Counted from the stretch's first letter, positions 9,770 through 19,181 are shown. The stretch: DNA of 64,000 nucleotides from Corynebacterium appendicis CIP 107643 (GCF_030408415.1 NZ_CP046976.1:1612001-1676000), one strand, 5' to 3'. The notes: a model not told the origin generated them from the letters alone. Numbers and translations: made by a program.

Positions 9770-10822
9770 CTAGTAACGGACAGCGCCCTGAACAGGCATG
9801 GAGTTCATCGGGACGACCTGGACCGGGATGCCGTAGTCCGACGCGTGGACCACCTGGCCGTTGCCGACGTACATCCCCACGTGGGTCACGCCCGGGTAGT
9901 AGCCGATGATGTCGCCCGGCTGAAGCTCAGACAACGGCACCGACGTGCCACCCGCGAGCTGGGCGCTGGACGTGCGCGGAATCGACTTGCCGTTCTGCTG
10001 GTACGCCCAGTACATCAGGCCGGAGCAGTCGAACTGGTTCGGACCGGCGGCACCCCAACCGTACGGGGATCCGATCTTGGACAGTGCGGCACCGACAACA
10101 CCGTTCGCGTTCGCCGACGGCGGGACGTCGAGCGCCACCGGGCCATTCTTGGACTCCCAACGGGAACGCTGTTCCGGCGTGAATGCGTCAACACGTTTCT
10201 CCACGTCCTTGACCTGGCCGTCCAACTCGCGGCGTTCCCGCTCGAGCTTCTTGCGCTGGCCCTCCAACTCGGACTGGCGGTAATTCGCCACTGCCACCGC
10301 GATATTCGCGTCGGTCGCCCGCTGGGCGGCGACCTGGTTCAGCTTCTGCGACTCGTCGAGCATGCGCTGCGCAGAGCGGGACAGCGAGCCGAGGTACGCA
10401 GCGCGGTCGATTGCTTCCTGCGGGTTGGCGGACTCGAGCGCGTTCACGTTCGCGTCGTTGGAGAGGTTGCGATACTGGACGCGCGCCTGGTAGTCCACGT
10501 CGCCCTGAGTTCTATGTTGGGCTTTGGAAGCCTTGCGGGCGGCACGCTGTACTTCTTCGGCGGTCTTCTTCAGCGCCTTTACCTCGCGCTCACCCTTAGC
10601 GATGTTGTCCTCGATCTCCTTGACCTCTTCCGCCTTCGCGGTGGCCTTCTCGGAGATCTTCTCCATCTCCTTGATCAGGTCGTTGCCCTCGTCGGCATGC
10701 GCGGGCACAGCGACGCCGCCGAACGCGACAGCCACCGTCACCAGACCGGCGGCAGCGGAAGTCATAGTGAAGCGGCTGAGGCCACGGGAGCTCAGAGGGG
10801 AAGCAGCGCGGTCGATGCCCAT
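9770..10822 (-). CDS. Secreted NlpC/P60 peptidoglycan endopeptidase with coiled-coil N-terminal region
   Basis: 350 residues from ATG 10822. I prefer this over the GTG at 10849 because AGAGG lies eight bases before it. A signal peptide (basic start, hydrophobic core, cleavage near VPAHADEG) is followed by a charged coiled coil of about 170 residues, the regulatory helical region seen in RipA/RipC-type proteins. The C-terminal NlpC/P60 domain has catalytic Cys in NQFDCSGLMYW, His in THVGMYVGNG and a further His in VVHASD. It should cut D-glutamyl-meso-diaminopimelate bonds during cell separation. It corresponds in position to Rv2190c and C. glutamicum cg2401. It is followed by pimB' with a six-base gap. 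Confidence 0.9.
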   Translation of the reverse strand: MGIDRAASPLSSRGLSRFTMTSAAAGLVTVAVAFGGVAVPAHADEGNDLIKEMEKISEKATAKAEEVKEIEDNIAKGEREVKALKKTAEEVQRAARKASKAQHRTQGDVDYQARVQYRNLSNDANVNALESANPQEAIDRAAYLGSLSRSAQRMLDESQKLNQVAAQRATDANIAVAVANYRQSELEGQRKKLERERRELDGQVKDVEKRVDAFTPEQRSRWESKNGPVALDVPPSANANGVVGAALSKIGSPYGWGAAGPNQFDCSGLMYWAYQQNGKSIPRTSSAQLAGGTSVPLSELQPGDIIGYYPGVTHVGMYVGNGQVVHASDYGIPVQVVPMNSMPVQGAVRY

Positions 10823-10896
10823 GTCGGGAACCTCTACTTTCAAAAACACAGACGCACCCCCCGTTGAAAAGGGGGCACAGCGAAGGATCTATGAGG

Positions 10897-10912
10897 ATTA
10901 CAAACTTGTAAC
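10897..10912 (-). promoter_or_regulatory. Possible MtrA-type box upstream of the NlpC/P60 gene
   Basis: On the minus strand GTTAC-N6-GTAAT resembles the direct-repeat box (GTNAC spaced by six) bound by the response regulator MtrA before cell-wall hydrolase genes in actinobacteria. It lies about 75 bases before the start codon at 10822. One half-site is imperfect. Confidence 0.3.
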
Positions 10913-11000
10913 AAAGTTAATCGGCGGGAGGCCCCCGGTCAAACGCCCAGAACACTTATTTTCCGGAACATCTAACCCTGTGACCACAGTGAATATTGAG

Positions 11001-11051
11001 AAAAAGAACCGGCCGCGGACATCCCGTTGTTTTAGGGGGCCGCGGCCGGTT
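11001..11051 (-). terminator. Rho-independent terminator after the riboswitch-controlled NlpC/P60 gene
   Basis: A twelve-base perfect stem, AACCGGCCGCGG pairing with CCGCGGCCGGTT, is followed on the minus strand by TCTTTTTCTC. It ends the transcript of the gene whose stop is at 11074. The rest of 10823-11000 holds the promoter region of the next gene and no reading frame I can support. Confidence 0.88.
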
Positions 11052-11073
11052 GAGCACTGAGAGCTCGTGACGC

Positions 11074-11814
11074 TTAGAAGCGCACTGCCGAGTGGATCGG
11101 CATGTAATTCAGCGGGCGGTAGCTCACCGGGGTACCGGAGTTCAGCGCGTCGATGATCTGGCCGTTGCCGGCGTAGATACCGACGTGGGACGCGCCACTG
11201 TAGTAAACGACGATGTCGCCGGGCTGCAGGTCCGAGATAGCGACGTTGCGGCCTGCGGAAGCCTGCGCACCGGAGGTACGCGGAATCTGCTTGCCAGCCT
11301 GGGCGTAGACCCAGGAGGTGAAGCCAGAGCAGTCGAAGGCGTTCGGCCCGGCGGCACCGTAGACGTACGGGGAGCCGATCTTGGATTTGGCGATGGACAC
11401 GATGCGGTCACCCTGGGACTGCTGCGGCTTCGGGGCAGCCTTGGTGACAGCGCGGTACTCGGTCTGAGCCGGTGCCGGGGCGTACTTCGCCTCGACGCCG
11501 TTGATCCAGTCGCTGAAGCCCGGGACATTATTGACTCCCGGAACATTCTTCACTGCGGTGATGGCAGCGCGGACATCAGCATTCTTGTCTGCCTTGCCGG
11601 CGAGGGACGGGATCCACTGCTCGATGCCCGGGACGCTAGCAATGCCCGGGACGTTCTCGATGCCCGGAACCTCGGCAGCGATGCCGGTGTTCGGGACCTT
11701 GACCTGAGCCGCTTCTGCGGTGGCCGGTGCGAAAAGGGTTGCACCCGCGACGAGCGCGGAGGCGGTAGCGATGCTGCGCTTTGCAGTCGCGTTGTGGCGG
11801 CGGTGCTTAGCCAT
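11074..11814 (-). CDS. Secreted NlpC/P60 endopeptidase with VPG repeats, c-di-AMP riboswitch controlled
   Basis: 246 residues from ATG 11814 (GGAGA precedes it by six bases; the TTG at 11820 would leave no space for that site). The basic start and hydrophobic stretch ending in APATAEAA is a signal peptide. The region at about 35-95 has tandem VPG hexapeptides: VPGIEN, VPGIAS, VPGIEQ, then NVPGVNNVPGF. The C-terminal NlpC/P60 domain has Cys in AFDCSGFTSWVY and His in SHVGIYAGNG, so it is likely an active D,L-endopeptidase outside the cell. It has no coiled coil, unlike its neighbour. A ydaO-type riboswitch directly precedes the ribosome site and a terminator follows. It matches cg2402 of C. 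glutamicum in position. Confidence 0.9.
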   Translation of the reverse strand: MAKHRRHNATAKRSIATASALVAGATLFAPATAEAAQVKVPNTGIAAEVPGIENVPGIASVPGIEQWIPSLAGKADKNADVRAAITAVKNVPGVNNVPGFSDWINGVEAKYAPAPAQTEYRAVTKAAPKPQQSQGDRIVSIAKSKIGSPYVYGAAGPNAFDCSGFTSWVYAQAGKQIPRTSGAQASAGRNVAISDLQPGDIVVYYSGASHVGIYAGNGQIIDALNSGTPVSYRPLNYMPIHSAVRF

Positions 11815-11837
11815 GGACAATCTCCAATATCTTCCAG

Positions 11838-11982
11838 TGACGCCTACCGGGTTAGCTGTCGGGTTCGGTGCAGGAATTCACCTCGGGTTGCTCCGGCACG
11901 CTCTACGCGCGCTCCTTGCTTCCCTTTCACCCCAGGAAACGTTCTCGGTTCCCCGGCTTCCATTCCCGCCATGGGGCGAAAT
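11838..11982 (-). promoter_or_regulatory. ydaO/yuaA-type c-di-AMP riboswitch
   Basis: The minus strand contains, in order, the conserved blocks of the ydaO aptamer: GCCGGGGAACC (11957-11947), TGGGGTGAA, then CCGAACCCGACAGCTAACC and GTAGGCGTC ending at about 11839. The variable middle has a hairpin in GCGCGCGTAGAGCGTGC. The 3' edge is about 20 bases before the ribosome site of the NlpC/P60 gene, with no separate terminator between. Control may therefore be on translation, or on transcription with an expression platform I cannot resolve. Known actinobacterial members sit before cell-wall hydrolase and rpf genes. The 5' edge is approximate. Confidence 0.88.
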
Positions 11983-12260
11983 GGAATTCGGCTTAGTGTT
12001 CTGATGTCTTATCGCTTGCGCCTCTGTGGCCGCAAGGTCTCAGATAGGTTACGAAATGGACACGGACGTTGTCTAGCGACGCGCCCGTTATCGTTTCGTA
12101 ATCTTTCTCGGCGTCCAGATTATCGGACATTATATGTTCTGAACGTTTAACTGGGAAATTATCTATCATCGCGGCTTTTTCAGCTGACCAGCACAGATAG
12201 GAACGGTAAATGCAATCGGGAGGGCTCTTTCGCGAGTCACGGAGACGGCGCAAATAAAAC

Positions 12261-12276
12261 TGTGACACTCGCCACA
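12261..12276. promoter_or_regulatory. GlxR (CRP-type) binding site upstream of the riboswitch
   Basis: TGTGACACTCGCCACA matches TGTGA-N6-TCACA with one mismatch in the second arm. It is 280 bases upstream of the riboswitch, in a roughly 300-base stretch (11990-12300) that otherwise holds only A/T-rich promoter-like sequence. A 94-residue frame there looks like chance. Confidence 0.6.
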
Positions 12277-12304
12277 CTGTTACAAAAACGCTATAAACAA
12301 GAGG

Positions 12305-12357
12305 AAACCCCCTCTCCCACCCCGGTTCAGTTCCGGGTGGTCAGGAGAGGGGGTTTT
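12305..12357 (-). terminator. Terminator downstream of qcrB
   Basis: Long two-part stem: the outer arms AACCCCCTCTCC and GGAGAGGGGGTT enclose an inner CCACCCGGAA / TTCCGGGTGG-like stem, with TTTCC following on the minus strand and TTTT on the plus strand. It closes the ctaE-qcrC-qcrA-qcrB transcript. Confidence 0.88.
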
Positions 12358-12376
12358 AACCGCGTGCGTTTAGCGC

Positions 12377-14014
12377 TTACTTGCGCTTGCGCTCGATGGC
12401 GCCCGCGTCACGGTCGGAGGCACCCTTCTCGGCCTCGAGGGCACGGAGGGTCTCAATCTCCTCGTGGTGGTTGGCGCGCTTGATCTCGTTACGCTTGGCG
12501 GTGATCGAAGGATCATCCGGCGAGAAGATACCGGAGGTCTCCGAATCTGCGTAGCCGAGTTCGTTGAGCTGCTTCGGCACTCGTGCACCGGCGTACTCCA
12601 GCGGGATCTGGTGGCCGTCGGCGTCGACCGGACCCAGCGGCTGGTGGACTCCGACAAAGGCGCCGTTCGGCAGCTTCTGGATGACACCGGTCTCAAGGCC
12701 GTGCTCCAAGACCTCACGGTCGCTGCGCTGAAGACCCACGCAGATGCGGTACGTGATGAAGTACGCGAGCGGCGGCAGAACAATCAGACCGATACGGCCG
12801 ATCCAGGTCATCGCGTTCAGCGAAATCTGGAAGTGGTACGCGAACAGGTCGTTACCACCGGACAGCGTCAGCAGCAGGAAGAAGACCAGGCCCATGACGC
12901 CGATGCCGGTGCGGACCGGAACATCGCGCGGACGCTGAAGCAGGTTGTGGTGGGCGTCGTCGCCGGTGACCTTCTTCTCGATGAACGGGTAAGTCAGCAG
13001 CAGGACCACCATGATGCCGGCCATCAACGCCACCCAGAACACGCCCGGGATGGTGTAGTTGCCGAGGTAGAGTTCCCACGCCGGCATGACACGGGCGGCA
13101 CCATCAGTCCACAGCATGTAGATATCCGGCTGGGAACCAGCGGAGACCTGCGACGGGTTGTACGGGCCGATATTCCAGATCGCGTTAATGGTGGTGACAC
13201 CAGCCATCAGTGCGAGAACACCGAAGACCAGCATGCCGAAGCCCACGGCCTTCACGGCGAAGACGGGCATGATTCGGATACCGACAACATTGTTCTCGGA
13301 CCGGCCCGGTCCCGGGAACTGGGTGTGCTTCTGGAACCAGACGAGCAGCAGGTGCGCCGCGATGAGTGCAAGGATGATGCCCGGCAGGATCAGCACGTGC
13401 AGGATGTAGAAGCGGTCCAGCATGAGGTCCGACGGGAAGTCGCCGCCGAACATTGCCCAGTGCAGCCAAGTGCCGATGATAGGCAGACCGACGATGATGG
13501 CGGACATGATTCGCAGGCCGACACCGGAGAGCAGGTCGTCCGGCAGCGAGTAGCCCATGAAGCCCTCAGCCATGCCCAGCAGGATCAGGGTCACGCCGAT
13601 GATCCAGTTAGCCTCACGCGGGCGACGGAATGCGCCGGTGAAGAAGATGCGGAGCATGTGGGCGAACATCGCCATCATGAACATCAGGGCGGCCCAGTGG
13701 TGCATCTGCCGGACAAAGAGACCGCCACGGACCTCAAAGGAGATGTCCAGTGCCGTCGCGTATGCGCGCGACATCTCCACACCGTTGAGCGGCAGGTAGC
13801 CACCGTCGTAGATGACCTTGGTGATAGACGGGTCGAAGAACAGGGCCAGGTAGACACCGGTCAGCAGCAGGATGATGAAGCTGTACAGCGCCATCTCACC
13901 CAGCATGAAGGACCAGTGGGTCGGGAAGACCTTGTTCAGCTGCGGGCGCAGCGCGCCCGAGATAGTGAACCGCGAGTCAGCGTTGTCCGCGGCTTGCGCC
14001 AATTTGGTACTCAT
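12377..14014 (-). CDS. qcrB: Cytochrome bc1 complex cytochrome b subunit
   Basis: 545 residues; the actinobacterial QcrB is longer than the usual 400 residues of cytochrome b because of an extended hydrophilic C-terminus, seen here as a charged tail after about residue 420. Eight or nine membrane helices are visible, with heme-ligand histidines in MHHWAALMF and [12 protein letters not shown] segments and the quinol-site block [11 protein letters not shown]. It oxidises menaquinol and passes electrons to the Rieske protein. The ATG at 14014 overlaps the qcrA stop by one base (TAATG), so translation is coupled. It is the last gene of ctaE-qcrC-A-B, which encode the bc1 and part of the aa3 oxidase that form one supercomplex. 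Confidence 0.97.
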   Translation of the reverse strand: MSTKLAQAADNADSRFTISGALRPQLNKVFPTHWSFMLGEMALYSFIILLLTGVYLALFFDPSITKVIYDGGYLPLNGVEMSRAYATALDISFEVRGGLFVRQMHHWAALMFMMAMFAHMLRIFFTGAFRRPREANWIIGVTLILLGMAEGFMGYSLPDDLLSGVGLRIMSAIIVGLPIIGTWLHWAMFGGDFPSDLMLDRFYILHVLILPGIILALIAAHLLLVWFQKHTQFPGPGRSENNVVGIRIMPVFAVKAVGFGMLVFGVLALMAGVTTINAIWNIGPYNPSQVSAGSQPDIYMLWTDGAARVMPAWELYLGNYTIPGVFWVALMAGIMVVLLLTYPFIEKKVTGDDAHHNLLQRPRDVPVRTGIGVMGLVFFLLLTLSGGNDLFAYHFQISLNAMTWIGRIGLIVLPPLAYFITYRICVGLQRSDREVLEHGLETGVIQKLPNGAFVGVHQPLGPVDADGHQIPLEYAGARVPKQLNELGYADSETSGIFSPDDPSITAKRNEIKRANHHEEIETLRALEAEKGASDRDAGAIERKRK

Positions 14015-15237
14015 TATGACTTACGCTCCCAGAATGCCGGGCCGACGGGCTCAATGAAGTCCCCGCGGGCGATGAGGTAACCGTCTTCGTCGATTTCAAT
14101 AGGCAGCTGCGGCAGAGCGCGGGCCGCCGGGCCGAAGACCGGCTTGCCGTGCTCCAAAGCATCGAACTGCGATTGGTGGCACGGGCACAGAATGCGGTTG
14201 GTCTGCGCCTCGTAGAGAGAGGTTGGGCAACCGATGTGGGTGCAGATCTTCGAGTAGGCGTAGTAATCGCCGTAGTGGAAGTCTTCCTGCCCCTCGCGCT
14301 CGACAACCTTGGCCGCGTCGGAGGAACGCAGACGGATCAGCATGACTGCATTGCGCGGGCCGTGAATCGAGTGCATGTGGTTCTCGTACACGTCGCGCTC
14401 GGCGTCGTACTTGTCGCCGTCGTTGACATCCTCTTCGAGGAGGGGGAAGACCGTCTCCATCGAAGCGGCGTCCAGATCCTCCGGGCGCATGCGCACCAGA
14501 CGGGAGACACCAGCGGTGCTGTAGTGCTTGCCGGCATCGGTGTCGTGCAGCTCGGCAATCGCGGAGGTGTCGCGGCCGAGGTACAGCTTCTTGCCCTCGC
14601 GAGCCAGGGACCAGCCCTGGGTCCACAGGGTGCCGTCGCCGTTGTAATTCATCTGGTGACGCACGCGCCACGGGTTCTTGATGATGCCGCCGAGCGGGGC
14701 GATGATGACCAGGCCGGCCATAAGGCCAGCGCCCCCCAGGAGGCCCTTCATGACATTACGACGGCCGAGAGTGGAGGTCTGCCATGCGTCATTCAGCAAA
14801 GCCGTCGTGGTGCGGCGGTCAAGCTCGGAGGAACGGCCGTCGTGGCGGCGCTGAACCGCGATCTCCTCTGGGATGAACTTCTTGACGTACTGAACAATCG
14901 CGACACCGAGCGCGATCAGGGACAGACCGGAGGTCAGACCCAGCAGCGGGGTGTAGAGGCTGAAGAGGCCCAGGCCCTCCTGGCTGTGGAAGCGGGGCTC
15001 CCACGGCCAGAACAAGTACACGCCGAGGAACGCGAGCCCGGCAATGATCGAGATCGCCAGCCAGATGTTCACGCCAGCAGCGGCGCGCTTCTCAGCCGGA
15101 TCGTTCTCGAGCGGGAAGCGCTCCTTCCGGTACGCCACCGTGACGTCGTCAAGCTCGGTGCCCAGAGCAGCAAGCTCGGCGTTGCTCATCTTGTCCAGCT
15201 CTTCGCTGGTGTAATTCTTCTTTACTTCATTGCTCAT
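14014..15237 (-). CDS. qcrA: Cytochrome bc1 complex Rieske iron-sulfur subunit
   Basis: 407 residues from ATG 15237, which overlaps the qcrC stop in an ATGA. The longer frame to 15294 runs back into qcrC and is rejected. Three membrane helices in the first 200 residues are characteristic of actinobacterial QcrA. The C-terminal Rieske fold has CTHIGCP and CPCHQSQF, giving two Cys and two His for the [2Fe-2S] cluster and the disulfide pair. It transfers electrons from menaquinol to the diheme cytochrome QcrC. Confidence 0.97.
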   Translation of the reverse strand: MSNEVKKNYTSEELDKMSNAELAALGTELDDVTVAYRKERFPLENDPAEKRAAAGVNIWLAISIIAGLAFLGVYLFWPWEPRFHSQEGLGLFSLYTPLLGLTSGLSLIALGVAIVQYVKKFIPEEIAVQRRHDGRSSELDRRTTTALLNDAWQTSTLGRRNVMKGLLGGAGLMAGLVIIAPLGGIIKNPWRVRHQMNYNGDGTLWTQGWSLAREGKKLYLGRDTSAIAELHDTDAGKHYSTAGVSRLVRMRPEDLDAASMETVFPLLEEDVNDGDKYDAERDVYENHMHSIHGPRNAVMLIRLRSSDAAKVVEREGQEDFHYGDYYAYSKICTHIGCPTSLYEAQTNRILCPCHQSQFDALEHGKPVFGPAARALPQLPIEIDEDGYLIARGDFIEPVGPAFWERKS

Positions 15238-16082
15238 GAGCGCGATCCAATCCACATTGCGGCTGCACCGATGAGGGTGACGCCGATGATCCACATAGCC
15301 AGACCCTCAGCAACAGGGCCGATGCCGCCCAGTGCCCAGCCAGCCGGGCTCGGGGTCTCCTTGGACGACTTGATGAAGGCGATGATGTCGCGCTTCTCGT
15401 CAGCGGTCAGCTGACGGTCGGAGAACTTCGGCATGTTCTGCGGGCCGGTCAGCATCGCCTGGTAGATCTCCTGCTCGTTGGCAGGATCCAGCACAGGCGC
15501 GTACTTACCGGAGGACAGCGCGCCGCCGCGTCCGGTGAAGTTGTGGCAGGACGCGCAGTTCAGGCGGAACAGCTCGGAACCGCGGGCAACGTCGGCGGCC
15601 TGAATGTCGCCGTCGAAGTTCTTGCCGCGCAGCTCCTCCATCGCGATGGAGCCGTCCTCGTTGTACACGAGCTCCGGGCCGCCGCCGTTAGCTGCAACAT
15701 ATGCGGCCATAGCCAGTGTCTGAGCTTCGGAGTAGCGCGGCTTCTTGCGCTCAGCCTGAGCGTCGTTGGACATCATCGGCATACGGCCGGAGTTGACCTG
15801 GAAGTAGACGGCGCCTTCGCCGGTGCCGATCAGGGAAGGACCGCGGTCCTTCACGCCCTGCAGGTTCGCACCGTGGCAGGTGATGCAGGCCTGCTCGTAG
15901 AGGTCTTTACCTTCCTGAATCAGCGCTTGGTCATCGCGTTGGGCGGTGGCCACCTGCGCATCCGGGGTCAGGGCCGTAGCCAGCAGGCCGGCACCCGAGA
16001 GACCGATGCCGAGCGCCAGAGCGCCGGCGGCGGAACGGCGCATCCTGCGGCGGTTCCGCGCCTTCTTTGGGGTGTTATCCAT
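15234..16082 (-). CDS. qcrC: Cytochrome bc1 complex diheme cytochrome c subunit
   Basis: 282 residues with two class I cytochrome c domains, heme sites CITCH near residue 66 and CASCH near residue 175, each followed by the axial methionine region (GRMPMM; MPKF). A basic N-terminus with a hydrophobic stretch at about 20-40 and a C-terminal helix ([16 protein letters not shown]) anchor it. In actinobacteria lacking soluble cytochrome c, QcrC passes electrons directly to the CuA site of CtaC within the supercomplex. Start ATG 16082 follows TTAAGGGAA. Ctae ends 55 bases upstream. Confidence 0.97.
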   Translation of the reverse strand: MDNTPKKARNRRRMRRSAAGALALGIGLSGAGLLATALTPDAQVATAQRDDQALIQEGKDLYEQACITCHGANLQGVKDRGPSLIGTGEGAVYFQVNSGRMPMMSNDAQAERKKPRYSEAQTLAMAAYVAANGGGPELVYNEDGSIAMEELRGKNFDGDIQAADVARGSELFRLNCASCHNFTGRGGALSSGKYAPVLDPANEQEIYQAMLTGPQNMPKFSDRQLTADEKRDIIAFIKSSKETPSPAGWALGGIGPVAEGLAMWIIGVTLIGAAAMWIGSRS

Positions 16083-16137
16083 GTTGTTCCCTTAAGCGAA
16101 AATCAGTGGTTAGTGCTTACGTCCGGTCAAGGCCGCG

Positions 16138-16758
16138 CTACTGAACCAAGTAGAGAGTAACGAACACGCCGATCCACACGACATCGACGAAGTGCCAGTA
16201 GTAGGAGGTCACCATGGCGGCAGTTGCCTGAGCCGGAGTGAACTTCGACTTGGCCACACGGAGCATGACCACGACGAAGGCGATAATGCCCGCGGTCACG
16301 TGCGCCATGTGGAAGCCGGTGATGATGTAGAACACCGATCCGTACACGCTGGACTGCGGGGTGACCCCCGCCATGACCATCTCGGTCCACTCGAATGCGA
16401 CGAGGCCCAAGAAGACCACGCCGAGCACGATGGTCACGGTGAACCATTTGCGCAGACCGAAGACATCGCCCTTCTCAGCGGCGAAGACACCGAGCTGAGA
16501 GGTGACCGAGGAGGTCACTAGGACGATGGTGATGATCGTGCCGAAGACCACGTTGAGGTGGTCCGTTTGGTTCGACCAGTCACCGGTGGACATGCCGTTT
16601 GCGCGCGAGGTGAAGTACATCGCGAACAAGCCGGCGAAGAACATCAATTCTTGGGCGAGGAACACGATCGTTCCCACGCTGACCATGTTCGGTCGGTTCA
16701 GCACAGGGAGACGGTCGGGCGCTGTCGCCATACCTGGGTTCGTTGTTGCAGTCGTCAC
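16138..16758 (-). CDS. ctaE: Cytochrome c oxidase subunit III
   Basis: 206 residues from GTG 16758. Homologues begin near this residue, and the longer frame to 16818 adds a lysine-rich stretch unlike them. Five to seven membrane helices, with NRPNMVSVGTIVFL, ELMFFAGLFAMYF, GFHMAHVTAG and YYWHFVDVVWIG as the subunit III signature blocks. It is part of the aa3 oxidase and starts the ctaE-qcrCAB run. A perfect GlxR palindrome lies 270 bases upstream. No strong Shine-Dalgarno is visible near this GTG, so the exact start is the weak point. Confidence 0.94.
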   Translation of the reverse strand: MTTATTNPGMATAPDRLPVLNRPNMVSVGTIVFLAQELMFFAGLFAMYFTSRANGMSTGDWSNQTDHLNVVFGTIITIVLVTSSVTSQLGVFAAEKGDVFGLRKWFTVTIVLGVVFLGLVAFEWTEMVMAGVTPQSSVYGSVFYIITGFHMAHVTAGIIAFVVVMLRVAKSKFTPAQATAAMVTSYYWHFVDVVWIGVFVTLYLVQ

Positions 16759-17027
16759 GCGTATCAGTATCGCCTTTTTCAACCATAAAGTCACCTTGTT
16801 CACCCCCGAATTTTTCATGTGAGCACAACGAGGACCAGCCGTTTTCTTTCTGTTTCCTGCGCGTGTCGGTCCCCATAAAAGTTCCGGGAACTATTTGGGC
16901 TCGCTTTACGCCGTTCATCGGTGCAGGTCACCGGCGGACAGAATTTTCCATTCTGGTCCCCCCGCGATTCCGGACAGCTCCTGCACGCATGCACCAAAGC
17001 GGCCGTGATTTTCTTTTAGTTCCCAGG

Positions 17028-17043
17028 TGTGACCGGATTCACA
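17028..17043. promoter_or_regulatory. GlxR (CRP-type) binding site upstream of ctaE
   Basis: TGTGACCGGATTCACA is a perfect TGTGA-N6-TCACA palindrome in the 428-base gap 16759-17186 between ctaF and ctaE. The rest of this gap holds the ctaF terminator and A/T-rich sequence but no reading frame I can support. Confidence 0.78.
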
Positions 17044-17124
17044 TTTAATCCCTGGGGAAACGGTACCCGACCCCTACTTTCGTATGCCCCCCCACTCGGC
17101 GCGGATATATAGGTATATCGGCGT

Positions 17125-17162
17125 GAAAAATCCCCGCACCGATCATGATGTCAGGTGCGGGG
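17125..17162 (-). terminator. Terminator downstream of ctaF
   Basis: CCCCGCACC pairs with GGTGCGGGG around a 13-base loop, followed on the minus strand by ATTTTTC. It separates ctaC-ctaF from ctaE-qcrCAB. Confidence 0.9.
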
Positions 17163-17186
17163 TAGGGCGCGCGAAGCGTGGAAGGC

Positions 17187-17618
17187 TTAGTGCTTCTCGC
17201 GCGGGATGCCGTACTGCAGGTTCAGCTTGGTGGTCGCCCAAATGAGGACAACAGCACCGAGAGCCAGCAGCCACAGCTGCCAGAACGCGATGCCAAAGGC
17301 CATCAGGCAGATGCCACCGGTCATGGCGAGCGGCCAGATAGAGCCCGGGGAGAAGAAGCCCAGGACGCCAGCACCGTCCTCGACCTCTGCCTCTTCCCAG
17401 TCCTCCGGGAGGACATCGCTGCGGTTCTCGGTGAAGTTGAGGTAACCACCGAGCATGAACGAGAAGGCAGACGCCAGGATAAGGGCGACACCGCCGGCCC
17501 ATTCATAGCCGTAGAGGTATGCGTCGTCGCCGACGTAGTTAGTGCCGAAGGCGTAGATGACCGCCGTGATGGTCAGAAAGACGCCGATGGCGTAAAAGAC
17601 TTTTGCTCCAGCTCCCAT
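17187..17618 (-). CDS. ctaF: Cytochrome c oxidase subunit IV (actinobacterial type)
   Basis: 143 residues with four predicted membrane helices. It matches the actinobacterial CtaF family, which has no counterpart in proteobacterial oxidases and is required for assembly of the aa3 oxidase. The central loop ([21 protein letters not shown]) is acidic. Start ATG 17618 lies 19 bases after ctaC, with AGGG upstream, so both are on one transcript ending at the terminator at 17125. Confidence 0.93.
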   Translation of the reverse strand: MGAGAKVFYAIGVFLTITAVIYAFGTNYVGDDAYLYGYEWAGGVALILASAFSFMLGGYLNFTENRSDVLPEDWEEAEVEDGAGVLGFFSPGSIWPLAMTGGICLMAFGIAFWQLWLLALGAVVLIWATTKLNLQYGIPREKH

Positions 17619-17637
17619 TGCTTTTCCCTAGCCTCTC

Positions 17638-18723
17638 TTAGACATTCTGCACGGCGTTGTCGCCGCCGCGGGTTCCGGTTCGGTCGGAGTTGAACGGACG
17701 GGTGGACGTTGCAAACGGCTCTTCGCCGATGGACTCGAGGGCCTCGGAGTTAGCCGCGTCAGGGTTCTGCTCGCGGAAGCTCATGTAGTCGCGGAACTTC
17801 TCCGGGGAGACCGCACGGATCTCGAAGTTCATCATCGCGTGGTAGGTACCGCACATCTCGGCACAACGGCCAACGAAAGCGCCTTCCTCGTTGATCTCCT
17901 CGATCTGGAACTTACGCTCCTGCTGGTTCTTCTCCGGGTGCGCGTAGACGTCGCGCTTGAAGAGGAACTCTGGAACCCAGAACGCGTGGGACACGTCGCC
18001 GGATGCAAGACGGAACTCAATCGGGGTGTTCGTCGGAAGAACAAGGACCGGAACTTCCTCGGTGGTGCCGACAGTCTCGATCTGGTTGTAATTCAGGTAG
18101 GAGTTGTCGCCCATCGAGTTGCCGTGGATCGGGTTCGGGTTGTGAACACCCTCGGCATCCTTCTGGGAGTCCTCGGCGATCTTCTGGCGCTCAGCGTCAG
18201 TGCCGTCGTAATCGGAGCCCGTCGGGGAGAGCTCGGCGCCGACGTGCGCGTAGCCGAACTTCCAGTTCCACTGGAAACCGGTGACATCAACGGTGACTTC
18301 CGGGTTCTTGTCCAGCGCCACGACCTTGGTCTGTGCCTGAATGGTGAAGAAGAACAGCACCATCACGATAATGATCGGAAGGATGGTCAGTCCCAGCTCC
18401 AACGGGACGTTGTACTGCAGCTGCTTCGGGAACTCACCAGCCCCTTTCTTCTCGCGGCGCTTTCCACCCCACGCGAAGATCGCGTAAAGGAAGATGCCCC
18501 ACATGATGATGCCGATGATCCATGCAGCGAGCCAGACCCAGACCCAGAAGTTGTACATGCTTGCACCCTCAGGGGTGATGGGGTCCGGGAAACCCATGTC
18601 GAGCAAGTTCGACAATGCGCTCGGCGGTTCAGCCTCACAGCCGGCGAGACCGAAGCCGCTCAGGGCGAGCAGCCCTGCGACTCCGAGTTTCTTGGCCAGG
18701 CCACGGTTCTTTGCCGTATCCAC
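17638..18723 (-). CDS. ctaC: Cytochrome c oxidase subunit II
   Basis: 361 residues from GTG 18723, which has GGAAGG nine bases upstream; the longer frame to 18783 has no such signal. The lipobox LAGC puts the mature N-terminal cysteine at residue 29. Two membrane helices (about 55-80 and 105-130) are followed by the CuA domain with the ligand block CAEMCGTYHAMM and HAFWVPEF. An insertion of about 40 residues (SPTGSDYDGTDAERQ to NPIHGN) is typical of actinobacterial CtaC and is thought to contact QcrC. It accepts electrons from QcrC. Confidence 0.96.
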   Translation of the reverse strand: MDTAKNRGLAKKLGVAGLLALSGFGLAGCEAEPPSALSNLLDMGFPDPITPEGASMYNFWVWVWLAAWIIGIIMWGIFLYAIFAWGGKRREKKGAGEFPKQLQYNVPLELGLTILPIIIVMVLFFFTIQAQTKVVALDKNPEVTVDVTGFQWNWKFGYAHVGAELSPTGSDYDGTDAERQKIAEDSQKDAEGVHNPNPIHGNSMGDNSYLNYNQIETVGTTEEVPVLVLPTNTPIEFRLASGDVSHAFWVPEFLFKRDVYAHPEKNQQERKFQIEEINEEGAFVGRCAEMCGTYHAMMNFEIRAVSPEKFRDYMSFREQNPDAANSEALESIGEEPFATSTRPFNSDRTGTRGGDNAVQNV

Positions 18724-18987
18724 GTGTGTCTGCCTTCCTATCCACACAAACGAAAAAGCTGTGAATATTCTCCAATCCTCCACCTCGACTGTCAGGCAGC
18801 CTGAGGCGAGCAGAGCAAAATATTCCTACCCAGTCAGAATAGATTATCCGCGCGCCGGACCTAACCCGCTCCCGTCCGCATGTTCCGCCTGTCCAGCCCG
18901 CCACCGGGCACCGCAGTTGAACAGAACCGTTTACCCGCTGGTTACCGGCCACGTCTGCAGCCCCGGACATCTACTGGGAATCCTCGG

Positions 18988-19003
18988 TGTGCCCGCCGTC
19001 ACA
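18988..19003. promoter_or_regulatory. GlxR-like site between ctaC and asnB
   Basis: TGTGCCCGCCGTCACA matches TGTGA-N6-TCACA with one mismatch. It lies 265 bases before ctaC and 180 before asnB, in a 458-base divergent gap (18724-19181) that otherwise shows promoter-like A/T-rich patches and no supported gene. Confidence 0.5.
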
Positions 19004-19181
19004 GAATTTCCTAGAAATATCAACCGGAAGTTGCACCCCTATTGGGGACGGGCTAAAGGTGGGTCCTGAAGGGGCCTGCGCCACGCGGACACGAGCAAAT
19101 TCCGGCCGTGCAGGGCGGGGCTTCTATTGTGGGTAGAGCTGAACTCATTTTCCTTGAATGACCATCTAAGGAGCCTTTCCC

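Noticed and set aside
11993..12277. A 94-residue minus-strand frame upstream of the riboswitch
   Set aside because: It begins near the GlxR-like site, runs through promoter sequence, has no ribosome site and no family resemblance.
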